DNA of 64,000 bases from the NCBI RefSeq assembly GCF_003985145.1, contig NZ_ML133521.1, forward strand, positions 248,001-312,000, in the 5' to 3' direction. The notes under the pieces are model-generated. The model was given only the letters and a program-made list of their open reading frames with translations. It was not told the origin of the DNA and did no database searches. The translations under genes were made by a program, and so were the position numbers. How positions within the stretch are numbered: position 1 is the stretch's first letter; every line of letters starts with the position of its first letter. Positions 53,073-60,962 of this stretch are shown in pieces. Origin of the DNA: Rhizobium anhuiense. Lineage in GTDB: Bacteria > Pseudomonadota > Alphaproteobacteria > Rhizobiales > Rhizobiaceae.

Positions 53073-53984
53073 ATGAAAGTCGACCTGGGTGATCTGAATG
53101 CGTTCGTTGCCGTGGCGCGGGCCGGCGGTTTTCGCGAGGGCGCGCGCGCCAGCGGCGGCAGCGCCTCCTTCCTCAGCGAAGCGGTGCGACGCCTGGAGGC
53201 CGAGCTCGGTGTTCGGCTGCTCAACCGCACGACGCGCAGCGTCGTCCCCACCGAAGCGGGCAAGGGTCTATTGGATCGGCTGGGCCCTGCCTTGAGCGAG
53301 GTGGAGTCTGCCCTCGACGTGGTCAACGGATTTCGGGACAGGCCGGCTGGTGCGTTGCGCCTCAACGTGCCGGTCAGCGCGGCGCGGCTGGTGCTGCCGG
53401 CCATCATTCCACCGTTCCTCGCCGCCTATCCCGACATTCGGCTGGAAGTCGTTGCAGAGGAGAGCTTCGTCGACGTGCTGGCTGCCGGCTGCGATGCAGG
53501 CATCCGTTATGACGAGCGGCTGGAGCAGGATATGATCGCAGTGCCGATCGGGCCACGCATCCAGCGTTTTGCCACTGCGGCTTCGCCCGACTACCTCGAT
53601 CGCCGTGGCCGGCCGCAACACCCTCGCGAGTTGCTCGGCCATGCCTGTCTGCTGGGTCGTTTTGCCAGCGGTGCGCTGACGTCCCCATGGGAATTCGAGC
53701 GAGACGACGAGGTGGTACGGGTCGAACCGACCGGACCATTGATCGTGAGGGTCGGCGGGGCAATGGATCTTGCCGTCGACGCCGCAATATCGGGCACGGG
53801 GATCATCTCCGTTTTCGAGGACTGGCTGCGCCCGCATCTTGACAGCGGTGCGCTCGAACCCATCCTCGAACCGTGGTGGCAGAGCTTTTCCGGGCCGTTC
53901 CTCTATTATCCCGGTCGGCGCCTGGTGCCCGCACCGCTGCGGGCCTTCATCGACTTCGTCAAGGCATCGGCAAACCAGGCCTAA
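53073..53984 (+). CDS. LysR-family transcriptional regulator
   Basis: 303 aa; HTH MKVDLGDLNAFVAVARAGGF with SGGSASFLSEAVRRLEAELG and LLNRTTRSVVPTEAG, effector domain from about residue 90 (GALRLNVPVSAARLVLP). CrgA/AaeR-like group. Divergent from the aldo/keto reductase gene, its likely target. Confidence 0.92.
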   Translation: MKVDLGDLNAFVAVARAGGFREGARASGGSASFLSEAVRRLEAELGVRLLNRTTRSVVPTEAGKGLLDRLGPALSEVESALDVVNGFRDRPAGALRLNVPVSAARLVLPAIIPPFLAAYPDIRLEVVAEESFVDVLAAGCDAGIRYDERLEQDMIAVPIGPRIQRFATAASPDYLDRRGRPQHPRELLGHACLLGRFASGALTSPWEFERDDEVVRVEPTGPLIVRVGGAMDLAVDAAISGTGIISVFEDWLRPHLDSGALEPILEPWWQSFSGPFLYYPGRRLVPAPLRAFIDFVKASANQA

Positions 53985-54014
53985 GGCCCGTCGTCTGCAA
54001 AACGTATCTCAGCG

Positions 54015-54506
54015 TCAGAGTTTGACCTCGGCATTGTCGCCCATATCGGGTTTGCTGTTCGAGACCGCGGCGGCCGCCATCTTGATATAGCTGATGATGG
54101 TGCCCGGGCTGTCCCAATATTCTGCCGAAGAAGGGGTAATCTTGAGGATGCGGATGGAGGGGTCAGCAGGATTGTCCCACCACGCCTTTGCCGGCGTCGC
54201 CCATAATTCCCTGATCTTGTCGCGGTCGTTCTGCACTTCGGCTGTGCCTGACACGGAAACATATTTTTGTCCCTTGGTGTCGGCAAAGGCCAGGCACACA
54301 TTTGGCCAGCGAACGATCTCATCGTCCTTGTGGCTGCTGACATCCGTCAGAAAATAGATCGCGTTCTCGATTTGCGCGGTATAGGCGGACATCGGGCGGG
54401 CTCTGAGATCGTCGCTGCTGCGCGTTGTCAGCATGCAAAACCCGATCTTGTCGATCAGCTCCCATACCCGCATCGCATCGTCATGCTCGGCCATCATCAT
54501 CTCCAT
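54015..54506 (-). CDS. Pyridoxamine 5'-phosphate oxidase-like (general stress protein 26 type)
   Basis: 163-aa split-barrel flavin/F420-type protein: VWELIDKIGFCMLTTRS, ARPMSAYTAQIENAIYFLTDVSSHK, VCLAFADTKGQKYVSVSGTAEV and a WWDNPADPSIRIL end. Relatives bind FMN and appear in stress responses. Several ATG codons occur in the first five positions (54506 to 54494), so the exact start is uncertain. Monocistronic, after a LysR gene on the other strand. Confidence 0.85.
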   Translation of the reverse strand: MEMMMAEHDDAMRVWELIDKIGFCMLTTRSSDDLRARPMSAYTAQIENAIYFLTDVSSHKDDEIVRWPNVCLAFADTKGQKYVSVSGTAEVQNDRDKIRELWATPAKAWWDNPADPSIRILKITPSSAEYWDSPGTIISYIKMAAAAVSNSKPDMGDNAEVKL

Positions 54507-54589
54507 CTGTCAAGGAGACGGAGTAACCATCTGCCGCGACCGATGTTCCGCGCCGGCAGCCACGCTCTGATAGCCACTGCGCCCGCGCC

Positions 54590-54784
54590 TCAATGGACGC
54601 TTGGGGTTTTCATGACCATTGCGAAGTCTTCCGCGACCAGTTCGCTGACGGCGATGAGGATTTCTTCACGGGAAAAGCCCGATGTCAAAGCACTCTGGAT
54701 CAGATCCTGCAGATCCGGCTCCACGACATCGCGGCAATCCTCGAGGCGTTCTTCCGAAACGGTGAGGCTATTGAGTTCGTCCAT
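54590..54784 (-). CDS. Small acidic protein of unknown function
   Basis: 64-aa helical, acidic protein (MDELNSLTVSEERLEDC...). AAAGGAAC stands 7 nt before ATG 54784, and codon use is like that of real genes. It follows rpsU on the same strand by about 50 nt and could be cotranscribed. I recognise no family; the repeated I/L/V spacing suggests two or three helices. Confidence 0.6.
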   Translation of the reverse strand: MDELNSLTVSEERLEDCRDVVEPDLQDLIQSALTSGFSREEILIAVSELVAEDFAMVMKTPSVH

Positions 54785-54836
54785 TGTCTGTTCCTTTCAG
54801 GGAATGTAACCGCCGAAACCCGGTCGGAATGGGTCG

Positions 54837-55073
54837 CTAACGGGCGGCCACCGCCCGTTTTGGCGCGGCGATCAGACCTTCACGCTGCATCTTCTTGCGT
54901 GCGGCCTTGCGGTGCCGGCTGATCGCCTGCGCCTTTTCCCTGACACGCCGTTCGGACGGCTTCTCATAAGCGCGCCGTTCCTTCATTTCACGAAACAGCC
55001 CTTCGCGCTGCATTTTCTTTTTCAAGACCCTGAGTGCTTGATCGACATTATTGTCTCTGACGAGTACCTGCAT
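54837..55073 (-). CDS. rpsU: 30S ribosomal protein S21
   Basis: 78 aa, [20 protein letters not shown] then [20 protein letters not shown], the standard S21 sequence with a basic tail. Rhizobia usually carry more than one rpsU copy and this may be an accessory one. The 3' end of the gene forms a perfect 9-bp hairpin (54839-54847 with 54851-54859) overlapping the stop codon, probably its mRNA end. Confidence 0.95.
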   Translation of the reverse strand: MQVLVRDNNVDQALRVLKKKMQREGLFREMKERRAYEKPSERRVREKAQAISRHRKAARKKMQREGLIAAPKRAVAAR

Positions 55074-55111
55074 TTCGAGTTCTCCTTGTTTGGATGGTGC
55101 GCCAATCGCGC

Positions 55112-55297
55112 TCAGCCGAGCTGCTCGGCGATCAAAGCCTGCAATTCACGGCGGGTGAGCAGGCAGGGAGACGGCTTCCAAGTCTTGGCAGCGCTACGGA
55201 CAGCTTCGTCATCCTCACGCGGGCTCGCCGCCGCAACGGCGGTGGCTGTATGTATGTCGTTCAAAATGAAATCCTTCGTCGGCCGTGGCCGCGTCAT
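55112..55297 (-). CDS. Small hypothetical protein
   Basis: 61-aa ORF starting [19 protein letters not shown] and ending [15 protein letters not shown], with a plausible helical C-terminus. No clear ribosome site before ATG 55297, and the frame continues upstream to 55465, so it may be longer or not real. It precedes rpsU on the same strand with a 38-nt gap. Confidence 0.35.
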   Translation of the reverse strand: MTRPRPTKDFILNDIHTATAVAAASPREDDEAVRSAAKTWKPSPCLLTRRELQALIAEQLG

Positions 55298-55603
55298 CGA
55301 TTGTTTGTGGGATTGCGCATCACCTGGCCCTAGGCGCACCGATGCATAAAGCGCCTCAATCAGGCCAGAAGCGGGCTTCGATTTTGCTTGGATCGGGCAC
55401 ATCCGCAACATAGGTATCGGCGGCTGCGATTGCAACGGATGGCCCAGATAGCACGACGTCGGCATCGCCAGTCGCCTTCAGATATACTTCATACGATTTT
55501 ATTCAAGTTATCCGGGTGTAGTTCGGGCCGAAATTTCTAAGATTCGGCTCGAATGTGACATTATTTCGCCGGAATGGAAGCAACGTGGAGACCATCAGCC
55601 AAA
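55298..55603. other. Gene-free interval upstream of the rap lectin
   Basis: No credible gene. From about 55490 the sequence becomes clearly AT-richer than its surroundings, running into the promoter region with the two TTAA-N7-TTAA boxes. Confidence 0.4.
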
Positions 55604-55618
55604 TTAACCTTCCGTTAA
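55604..55618. promoter_or_regulatory. CtrA-type box 1 upstream of the rap lectin
   Basis: TTAA-CCTTCCG-TTAA, an exact match to the alphaproteobacterial CtrA half-site pair TTAA-N7-TTAA. It lies 9 bases before a TTGACT (55627-55632) that could be the -35 of the lectin promoter, a normal place for an activator. Confidence 0.55.
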
Positions 55619-55639
55619 ATAGGCCATTGACTTGTAGTA

Positions 55640-55654
55640 TTAATAGGTTGTTAA
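55640..55654. promoter_or_regulatory. CtrA-type box 2 upstream of the rap lectin
   Basis: TTAA-TAGGTTG-TTAA, a second exact TTAA-N7-TTAA, 36 bp from box 1 and covering the expected spacer/-10 area of the promoter, 59 bases before the start codon. Confidence 0.55.
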
Positions 55655-55712
55655 AGGAGCGGCTCGCAGAGGTCGAAATTGACCCGATGATAAACAATTT
55701 TAGGAGAGAGCG

Positions 55713-56429
55713 ATGGCTTCGCCGATACACGCAACTGATGATAGTGCAACTTTTCTTGAAACTGACGTAATTTCCGGAAATCTTCTTTCCAACGATTCAT
55801 CCGATAACGGCCACTTGTTCCTGCGTGCCTTCGACGGCGCGAGCGTTGGCGCCAAGAGCGGCAACAGCCAGGTCACCGAGATCCAGGGCGACTACGGCAC
55901 CTTCTTCGTCAAGCCGGACGGCAGCTACACCTATGTCCTGAGCGACGCTGCCAAGATCGGCTTCGCCAATGGTGAATCCTACCAGGAGAAGGTTTCCTAC
56001 AAGATCTCCGACGGCAGCGGTCATACCGACGTCGGTCTGTTCACCCTGAACATCCAGGGCGTCACTCAGGTCAAGCCGATCGCGGTCGACGATACTTTCC
56101 ACTTCACCGAAGGCAGCGCCATCGCTGGTAACGTTCTGGACAACGACATTGCCGGCGATAACGGCAAGATGTTCCTCCGCCAGTTCCTGAGCACCAAGGT
56201 CGATGCCAATAATGACGCCGTTACCGACGTCGCCGGCACGTATGGCACGTTCCATGTCAAGTCGAACGGCGAATTCACCTACGAACTGACGAGCGATCTG
56301 AATGCGGGCCAGACCTACACGGAAGTTCTGCGCTACTACAAGATCTCCGACGGCGAAGGCCACACGGACACCGCCAAGGTGACGCTCAACATCACCGGCA
56401 CGGATTTTGATTCTTCCCATATCGCTTGA
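55713..56429 (+). CDS. rapA: Rap-type secreted cadherin-like exopolysaccharide lectin
   Basis: 238-aa acidic protein made of two cadherin-like (CHDL/Ra) domains: residues about 6-115 and 120-230. Each repeats GTFFVKPDGSYTYVL / GTFHVKSNGEFTYEL and YKISDGSGHTDVG / YKISDGEGHTDTA with Asp-rich calcium sites. No Cys and no Sec signal, as expected for Rap proteins exported by the PrsDE type I system; the C-terminus ends DFDSSHIA. RapA proteins of R. leguminosarum are 24-kDa, calcium-binding, pole-located agglutinins that bind acidic exopolysaccharide. TAGGAGAG before ATG 55713. Which rap paralogue it is cannot be fixed from memory. Confidence 0.9.
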   Translation: MASPIHATDDSATFLETDVISGNLLSNDSSDNGHLFLRAFDGASVGAKSGNSQVTEIQGDYGTFFVKPDGSYTYVLSDAAKIGFANGESYQEKVSYKISDGSGHTDVGLFTLNIQGVTQVKPIAVDDTFHFTEGSAIAGNVLDNDIAGDNGKMFLRQFLSTKVDANNDAVTDVAGTYGTFHVKSNGEFTYELTSDLNAGQTYTEVLRYYKISDGEGHTDTAKVTLNITGTDFDSSHIA

Positions 56430-56457
56430 GCGACAACGGTAGATCAGTAAGACACGA

Positions 56458-56485
56458 CGCCCGCCGCGCAATTGGCGGGCGTTTT
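56458..56485 (+). terminator. Rho-independent terminator of the rap lectin
   Basis: Perfect 8-bp GC-rich stem CGCCCGCC/GGCGGGCG, loop GCGCAATT, followed directly by TTTT. Starts 29 bases after the stop codon. Confidence 0.85.
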
Positions 56486-56587
56486 CATTTCCGCTTGTCA
56501 GAAGGTCTGCAAAACGGCATAGTTCTTTTTAGCTAGTTCTTATAAACGCCGGAGAGCGGTAGGCTCGATGTATCGGAGGATACGCCG

Positions 56588-56776
56588 TTGACCGAACATA
56601 TCGAACCCAGCCAAATCGAAACGGACGATCTGACCAAAGTCTGGTCCGTTACCGAGTTCTGCGCGCGACACCGTATAGACGCCGAGCAACAAGCGCTGTT
56701 GCTCAAACTTTTTGGGCCGTTCGCGACCGCCTGCGAACTGCTTCACAATGCCAAACGTGCGCCAAGGTTCCGATGA
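56588..56776 (+). CDS. Small hypothetical protein with TTG start
   Basis: 62 aa, beginning (M)TEHIEPSQIETDDLTKVWSV, then TEFCARHRIDAEQQALLLKL and a basic end KRAPRFR. A strong GGAGGA (56575-56580) lies 7 nt before TTG 56588, supporting the non-ATG start. Helical; no family recognised with certainty, though small proteins of this look occur in rhizobia. It stands alone between the lectin terminator and a histidine kinase relic. Confidence 0.6.
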   Translation: MTEHIEPSQIETDDLTKVWSVTEFCARHRIDAEQQALLLKLFGPFATACELLHNAKRAPRFR

Positions 56777-56850
56777 GGCGTCCTGGCATTTTTCAACGAT
56801 CCGCTCACAAATCTCGGCAAGCCAGTCAACTGATTGGGTGATGTTCGCTG

Positions 56851-57087
56851 CGTCCCCTTGCCGAAAACGCTTTTCGGTACGGCGCCAGCCTGTTGGAACT
56901 CAGCGTATCGGCCAGCGACCGAACAGCCGTTCTTCTCCACCCGCCGCGAGCAGGGCGGCACGGTATGGGTCTCGGCATCGTCCGCGCCATGCTGAGCTCC
57001 CATGGCGGTACGATCCGGCCGCTGCAGACGACCGGCGACGGCGCCGAGTTTGAAATCACCATCCCGGTTCAGTTCTCAAAGGGCTGA
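56851..57087 (+). pseudogene. Relic of a sensor histidine kinase ATPase domain
   Basis: The frame from 56851 reads RPLAENAFRYGASLLELSVS (N-box-like), and from about 56962 GMGLGIVRAMLSSHGGTIR (G2 box) to a typical end GAEFEITIPVQ and TGA 57087. Between them the next frame over reads PFFSTRREQGGT, the F-box that should precede the G2 box, while the DxGxGI G1 box is missing. So there was an internal deletion and a one-base frame slip, and everything upstream of the N-box is gone. Confidence 0.7.
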
Positions 57088-57159
57088 GGAGAGATTGCTG
57101 AATTGCGCCTCAGACGTGGGCGGCACCGAACCGAGCTCCCCGACCCCGAGGCCTGCGTC

Positions 57160-57924
57160 TCACCGCGTTGTATAACCGCCGTCGATGACAAGCACTTCGC
57201 CGGTGACATAACTTGCCGCGGCCGAGCAGAGAAACAGTGCAGCGCCGGCCACCTCCTCAGGCTGCCCGACGCGTCCCATGGGGGTCATGCTGCGCCAGGT
57301 CGGGAACCAGTCGGGATTGTCGATGCCGCCGCGTGACAGATCGGTCTCGATATAGCCGGGTGCGATGGCGTTGACGCGGATGTTTTCGGCGGCAACCTCG
57401 CTGGCGATGCTCTTGGTCATCATGTGGACGGCCGCCTTGGAGGTGTTATAGGCGACCTGGTTTTGCGGAATATTGGACACGATGCCCGACATCGAACCGA
57501 TATTGAGGATCACGCCACCGCGCTGGCGTCGCATGGGGGCGAGCGCGGCGCGGCAGGCGCGGAAGACGGCGTCGAGGTTGATGGTCATGATCTCGCGCCA
57601 GATGGCATCGGAGAATTCGCCGCTGTCGCCGTGAATGGCGATGCCGGCATTGTTGACGAGGATGTCGAGCCGGCCCGCGCGCGAAAGGGTTTCGGTGACG
57701 AGCTCGTCGGCAGCACTTTCCTTCCTCAGATCGGCGGCGATGAAATCGCATTCGACGCCGGCCTTGGAGAGCCGATCTTCCGCCGCCGCATTGCGGGCCC
57801 GGCCCGTAATGATGACTTTGGCGCCCGCCTCGCCGAGCGCCTCGGCGATGGCAAGCCCGATGCCGCGCGTGCCGCCGGTCACCAGCGCCACCTGTCCGTT
57901 CAGGCGAAATCTGTCGAAGATCAT
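57160..57924 (-). CDS. Short-chain dehydrogenase/reductase (polyol/gluconate type)
   Basis: 254-aa classical SDR: TGGTRGIGLAI, NNAGI, catalytic Ser in IGSMSG, YNTSK for the Tyr/Lys pair and a closing YVTGEVLVIDGGYTTR. Resembles gluconate 5-dehydrogenase, sorbitol or arabinitol dehydrogenases. Last gene of the minus-strand cluster that holds the xylose-type ABC genes, 35 nt after the other SDR. Substrate not decidable from sequence. Confidence 0.88.
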   Translation of the reverse strand: MIFDRFRLNGQVALVTGGTRGIGLAIAEALGEAGAKVIITGRARNAAAEDRLSKAGVECDFIAADLRKESAADELVTETLSRAGRLDILVNNAGIAIHGDSGEFSDAIWREIMTINLDAVFRACRAALAPMRRQRGGVILNIGSMSGIVSNIPQNQVAYNTSKAAVHMMTKSIASEVAAENIRVNAIAPGYIETDLSRGGIDNPDWFPTWRSMTPMGRVGQPEEVAGAALFLCSAAASYVTGEVLVIDGGYTTR

Positions 57925-57959
57925 GTTCGGTTCCTCTTACGTGGGCGTTCGCACTTTCG

Positions 57960-58688
57960 TCAGATGTCGGCGCTCTGCGGCAGGATGACGAGATCGCGGA
58001 TGGTGATGTTGCGTGGGCGCGTCAGCATGAAGAGCACCGCTTCGGCCACTTCGTTCGCTTCCATCAGGCCGCCTGCGGCGAGCGCCTCATCCAGCTTCTC
58101 CTGCGGCCAATCACTGAGAAGAGCGGTGACCACGGGGCCTGGAGCGACGGCGCCGACGCGCAATCCATGTTTGGCCACCTGCCGCCTCAACGTATGGACG
58201 AATGCCTGGACCGCGTGTTTGGACGCCGTGTAAATCGGCTCCCAGACGACAGGGATCATGCCAGCAACGGAACTCGTCAGGATGATATCCCCGGTCTTGC
58301 GCTCGACCATATGCGGCAGAACGGCATGCACCGAACGGAAGGCAGCATTGACGTTCAGATTGAGCATCCGATCCCAGGCATCAGGATCGCCACCCAGCAC
58401 CTCACCGCCGATATAGGAGCCTGCATTGGCGTGGAAGATATCCAGCTGGCCGGCTCTTTCCAGGATCTGCGGCATCATCCGTTCGACGCTTTTCGGATCG
58501 GTGAGTTCGATGACCAGTGGAATGGCATTGGCGCCCAGTTTCGAGCAAATTTCCCGCAACGCTTCCTCATTGCGGTCGACCAGCACGACCCGAGCGCCCG
58601 CGGCAAGCAAAGCCTTGGCGCATTCAAGTCCGATACCCGACGCCGCCCCGGTGACGGCCGCGACTTTTCCAGACAGATCCTGTCCCAT
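57960..58688 (-). CDS. Short-chain dehydrogenase/reductase (ribitol dehydrogenase-like)
   Basis: 242-aa classical SDR with [26 protein letters not shown] in place of NNAG, catalytic Ser in SSVAG, YTASK, and the C-terminal [15 protein letters not shown] that I associate with ribitol 2-dehydrogenase-like SDRs. Separated from the ABC permease gene by a mosaic repeat. Together with the other SDR and the transporter it suggests use of a pentitol or similar polyol. Confidence 0.85.
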   Translation of the reverse strand: MGQDLSGKVAAVTGAASGIGLECAKALLAAGARVVLVDRNEEALREICSKLGANAIPLVIELTDPKSVERMMPQILERAGQLDIFHANAGSYIGGEVLGGDPDAWDRMLNLNVNAAFRSVHAVLPHMVERKTGDIILTSSVAGMIPVVWEPIYTASKHAVQAFVHTLRRQVAKHGLRVGAVAPGPVVTALLSDWPQEKLDEALAAGGLMEANEVAEAVLFMLTRPRNITIRDLVILPQSADI

Positions 58689-58715
58689 TTTCTTCCTCTG
58701 TTTTCCCAGTTGGTG

Positions 58716-58820
58716 AGAGCATTTCCGTTCTTCTTCGAATCACGGAAGCGCTCTATCTCTTTGTCTTCACGCAATTCCGGACGGCAAAACCGCTGCGCGC
58801 TTTTGCTGAAATTGCTCTAA
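58716..58820. repeat. Rhizobial intergenic mosaic element-like repeat
   Basis: Two imperfect dyads in tandem: GAGCATTTCCGT...ACGGAAGCGCTC (58717-58752 region), then GCAATTCCGGACGG...AAATTGCTCT (58771-58818). The second half matches by memory the very common rhizobial repeat with the core CGCAATTCCGGACGG and ending TTGCTCTA. It ends inside the stop codon of the permease gene (TAG, 58817-58819 complement). Confidence 0.6.
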
Positions 58821-60073
58821 GCTCGGCCGTGCGAGATCCGCGATCGGCGTGCCAGCGAGTCGACAATGACGGCGACGGCAAGGACAGCACCGGTGATCAT
58901 GTATCGAAGCGACGACGACAGATCGAGAAGCGTCAGCCCGCTGGCGATCGACTGGATGACGATGATGCCGAGAAGGGCTGAGTAGGCACTGCCGCGCCCA
59001 CCGAACAGGCTCGTGCCGCCGATGACGGCTGCCGCAATGGCGTTGAGATTGACGTCGCCGGTGCCGGCCTGCTGGCTTGCCGTCGCCAGCCGTGCGGCCG
59101 ACAGCACGCCGCCGGCTGCCGCCAGCAGCGCGCACATGACGAAGGCGCTCGTATAGATGCGCGAGACGTTGATGCCGGAGCGGCGGGCCGCTTCCCTGTT
59201 GCCGCCGACGGCATGCATGGAGCGCCCCCATTTCGTGCGCGTCAGCGCATAGTTCATTGCGGCGACGAGTCCGACGAAAAGGCCGAACATCCACGGAATG
59301 CCGCGCGACTGGTTGAGATAGAATGCGACGGCTTCCAGGGCGAGCGTGATGATGACGGCGCGCAGCAGCAGCCCGCCGGTCGATTTTGCCGACAGGCCGG
59401 CTGCCCGCCGGCGTGTCGCCGTACGGTAGCCGGAAAAGAAAAAGGCAATGCCGGCAAGTAACACCAGCGCATAGGCGATCGGATCCGGCATGACCATGAT
59501 CTGGCCGAAACTGACGAGCCAGGAACCGTAGGGGAGATTGATCGAACCGGTCGCTCCCAGGATATAGAGCTGGAGGCCGAGAACCGCGAGTAGCCCGGAC
59601 AGGGTGGACACGAAACTCGGCATGCCGAAGCGGTTGAAGACAAACGCGTAAAGCGAGCCGATGAGGGCGCCGACAATCATGGCGGCGAGGATTGCCAGGA
59701 CCACTGGCCAACCCTGGTTGACCCAGAAGACGCCGACCAGCGCCGAGGCGAAGCCGCTGACGGAGCCGACGGAGAGGTCGATCTCACCCACCATCAGGAT
59801 GCAGACGATACCGAGCGAGATGACCCCGACCGTCGAGCAGTCGAACAGCATGTTGACGAGGTTGCTGCTGGAGAGAAACACCGGATTGAGCGCCTGGAAC
59901 ACCGTCCAGATGATCGCCAGGCCGACAATGACCGGCAGGGAACCGAGATCGCCGGAGCGGATGCGATCCCAAAAGGCCTGGATCGAGCCTCCCAGACTGT
60001 CATCGTGGCGCACTCTCTCGTCACGCCGGTCGAGCAGCGCCGGCGCCGCCGGGTCATTCTGGATGGTCTTCAT
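58817..60073 (-). CDS. Sugar ABC transporter permease (xylose/XylH type)
   Basis: 418-aa BPD_transp_2 permease, longer than RbsC-type proteins because it carries the extra N-terminal segment (about 45 residues) and extra membrane pair of XylH. LMVGEIDLSVGSVSGFASAL, GGNREAARRSGINVSR and FGGRGSAYSALLGI are typical. Its stop lies inside a mosaic repeat. The start overlaps the ATPase stop as TAATG. Confidence 0.92.
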   Translation of the reverse strand: MKTIQNDPAAPALLDRRDERVRHDDSLGGSIQAFWDRIRSGDLGSLPVIVGLAIIWTVFQALNPVFLSSSNLVNMLFDCSTVGVISLGIVCILMVGEIDLSVGSVSGFASALVGVFWVNQGWPVVLAILAAMIVGALIGSLYAFVFNRFGMPSFVSTLSGLLAVLGLQLYILGATGSINLPYGSWLVSFGQIMVMPDPIAYALVLLAGIAFFFSGYRTATRRRAAGLSAKSTGGLLLRAVIITLALEAVAFYLNQSRGIPWMFGLFVGLVAAMNYALTRTKWGRSMHAVGGNREAARRSGINVSRIYTSAFVMCALLAAAGGVLSAARLATASQQAGTGDVNLNAIAAAVIGGTSLFGGRGSAYSALLGIIVIQSIASGLTLLDLSSSLRYMITGAVLAVAVIVDSLARRSRISHGRA

Positions 60074-60894
60074 TATGGCCTGCCCTCCTCGTTCTCTCGG
60101 CTTTGCGCCTGGCGGCGCGACGCGCGGCGGGAGACGGAATTGTTGGCGGCGCCGGTGATGGCGCTGACCAGCTGTTCGTTGGACGCGTCGGGCGGCATGG
60201 TGCCATTGTTGCGGCCGAGACGAAGGACGACGATGCGATCGGCAACGGCGCGCACATCCTCCATATTGTGGCTGATCATGATGACGGCGAGGCCGCGTTC
60301 CCGCACGCGCTCGATGAGGTCAAGCACTTCGGCGGTCTGAGCAACGCCAAGCGCTGCTGTGGGTTCATCGAGCATGATCAGTTTCGGCTCAAGCAGCAAC
60401 GATCGGGCGATCGCCACGGTCTGGCGCTGCCCTCCGGAGAGTGAGGCGACCGGCTCGCGCACACTTGGAATGCGAGCCGAAAGCTCGTTCAAGAGCTGCC
60501 AGGCGCGGATCTCCATGGCGACCTCATCGAGCTGAAACGGACTGAGTTCCTTGCCGAGAAAGATATTGGCGACGACGTCGAGATTTTCGCAAAGTGCCAA
60601 ATCCTGGAATACCGTTGCAATGCCGAGCCCGAGAGCAGCACTTGGGCTCGGCAGGTTCACCGGTTTGCCCTCGAACAGGATCGTGCCCGAGCTTGGCTGG
60701 TGCACACCGGCCAGGATCTTGACCAATGTCGACTTGCCGGCGCCGTTGTCGCCAACCAGCGCCACAACCTCGCCGGCATGCACGTCGAGTTCGATATCGG
60801 TGAGCGCCGACACAGCCCCGAAGTTCTTCGATATTCCGCGCAGGCTGAGGACAGGCTGACGGTAGGGGTGAAGGGTATGGGAGGTTTCAGACAT
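60073..60894 (-). CDS. Sugar ABC transporter ATPase, single NBD (xylose-type system)
   Basis: 273-aa ATPase: Walker A GDNGAGKST, signature LSGGQRQTVAIARSL and Walker B LIMLDEPTAALG. Single-domain form as in FrcA, unlike the double XylG of E. coli. It is followed directly by the permease and preceded by the binding-protein gene with a hairpin between. Confidence 0.92.
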   Translation of the reverse strand: MSETSHTLHPYRQPVLSLRGISKNFGAVSALTDIELDVHAGEVVALVGDNGAGKSTLVKILAGVHQPSSGTILFEGKPVNLPSPSAALGLGIATVFQDLALCENLDVVANIFLGKELSPFQLDEVAMEIRAWQLLNELSARIPSVREPVASLSGGQRQTVAIARSLLLEPKLIMLDEPTAALGVAQTAEVLDLIERVRERGLAVIMISHNMEDVRAVADRIVVLRLGRNNGTMPPDASNEQLVSAITGAANNSVSRRASRRQAQSRENEEGRP

Positions 60895-60919
60895 CGCCTG
60901 GCCTTTCAGGAAAGCGAAG

Positions 60920-60955
60920 CGGGAAGCACAGCCGGCGAACCGGTCGCGCTTCCCG
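60920..60955 (-). other. Intercistronic hairpin after the binding-protein gene
   Basis: Stem CGGGAAGC/GCTTCCCG (60920-60927, 60948-60955), perfect 8 bp, with a 20-base loop that can form a second small CCGG/CCGG stem. It lies between the binding-protein stop and the ATPase start on the minus strand. Confidence 0.5.
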
Positions 60956-60962
60956 TTGCGGA

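Noticed and set aside
55112..55465. Longer 117-codon version of the small ORF upstream of rpsU
   Set aside because: The extra N-terminal part is Pro/Ser-rich with no start signal; only the short C-terminal ORF is listed, at low confidence.
55503..55730. 75-codon minus-strand ORF over the lectin promoter
   Set aside because: AT-rich region with low-complexity Ser/Leu/Phe product, no ribosome site, and it crosses the start of the lectin gene.
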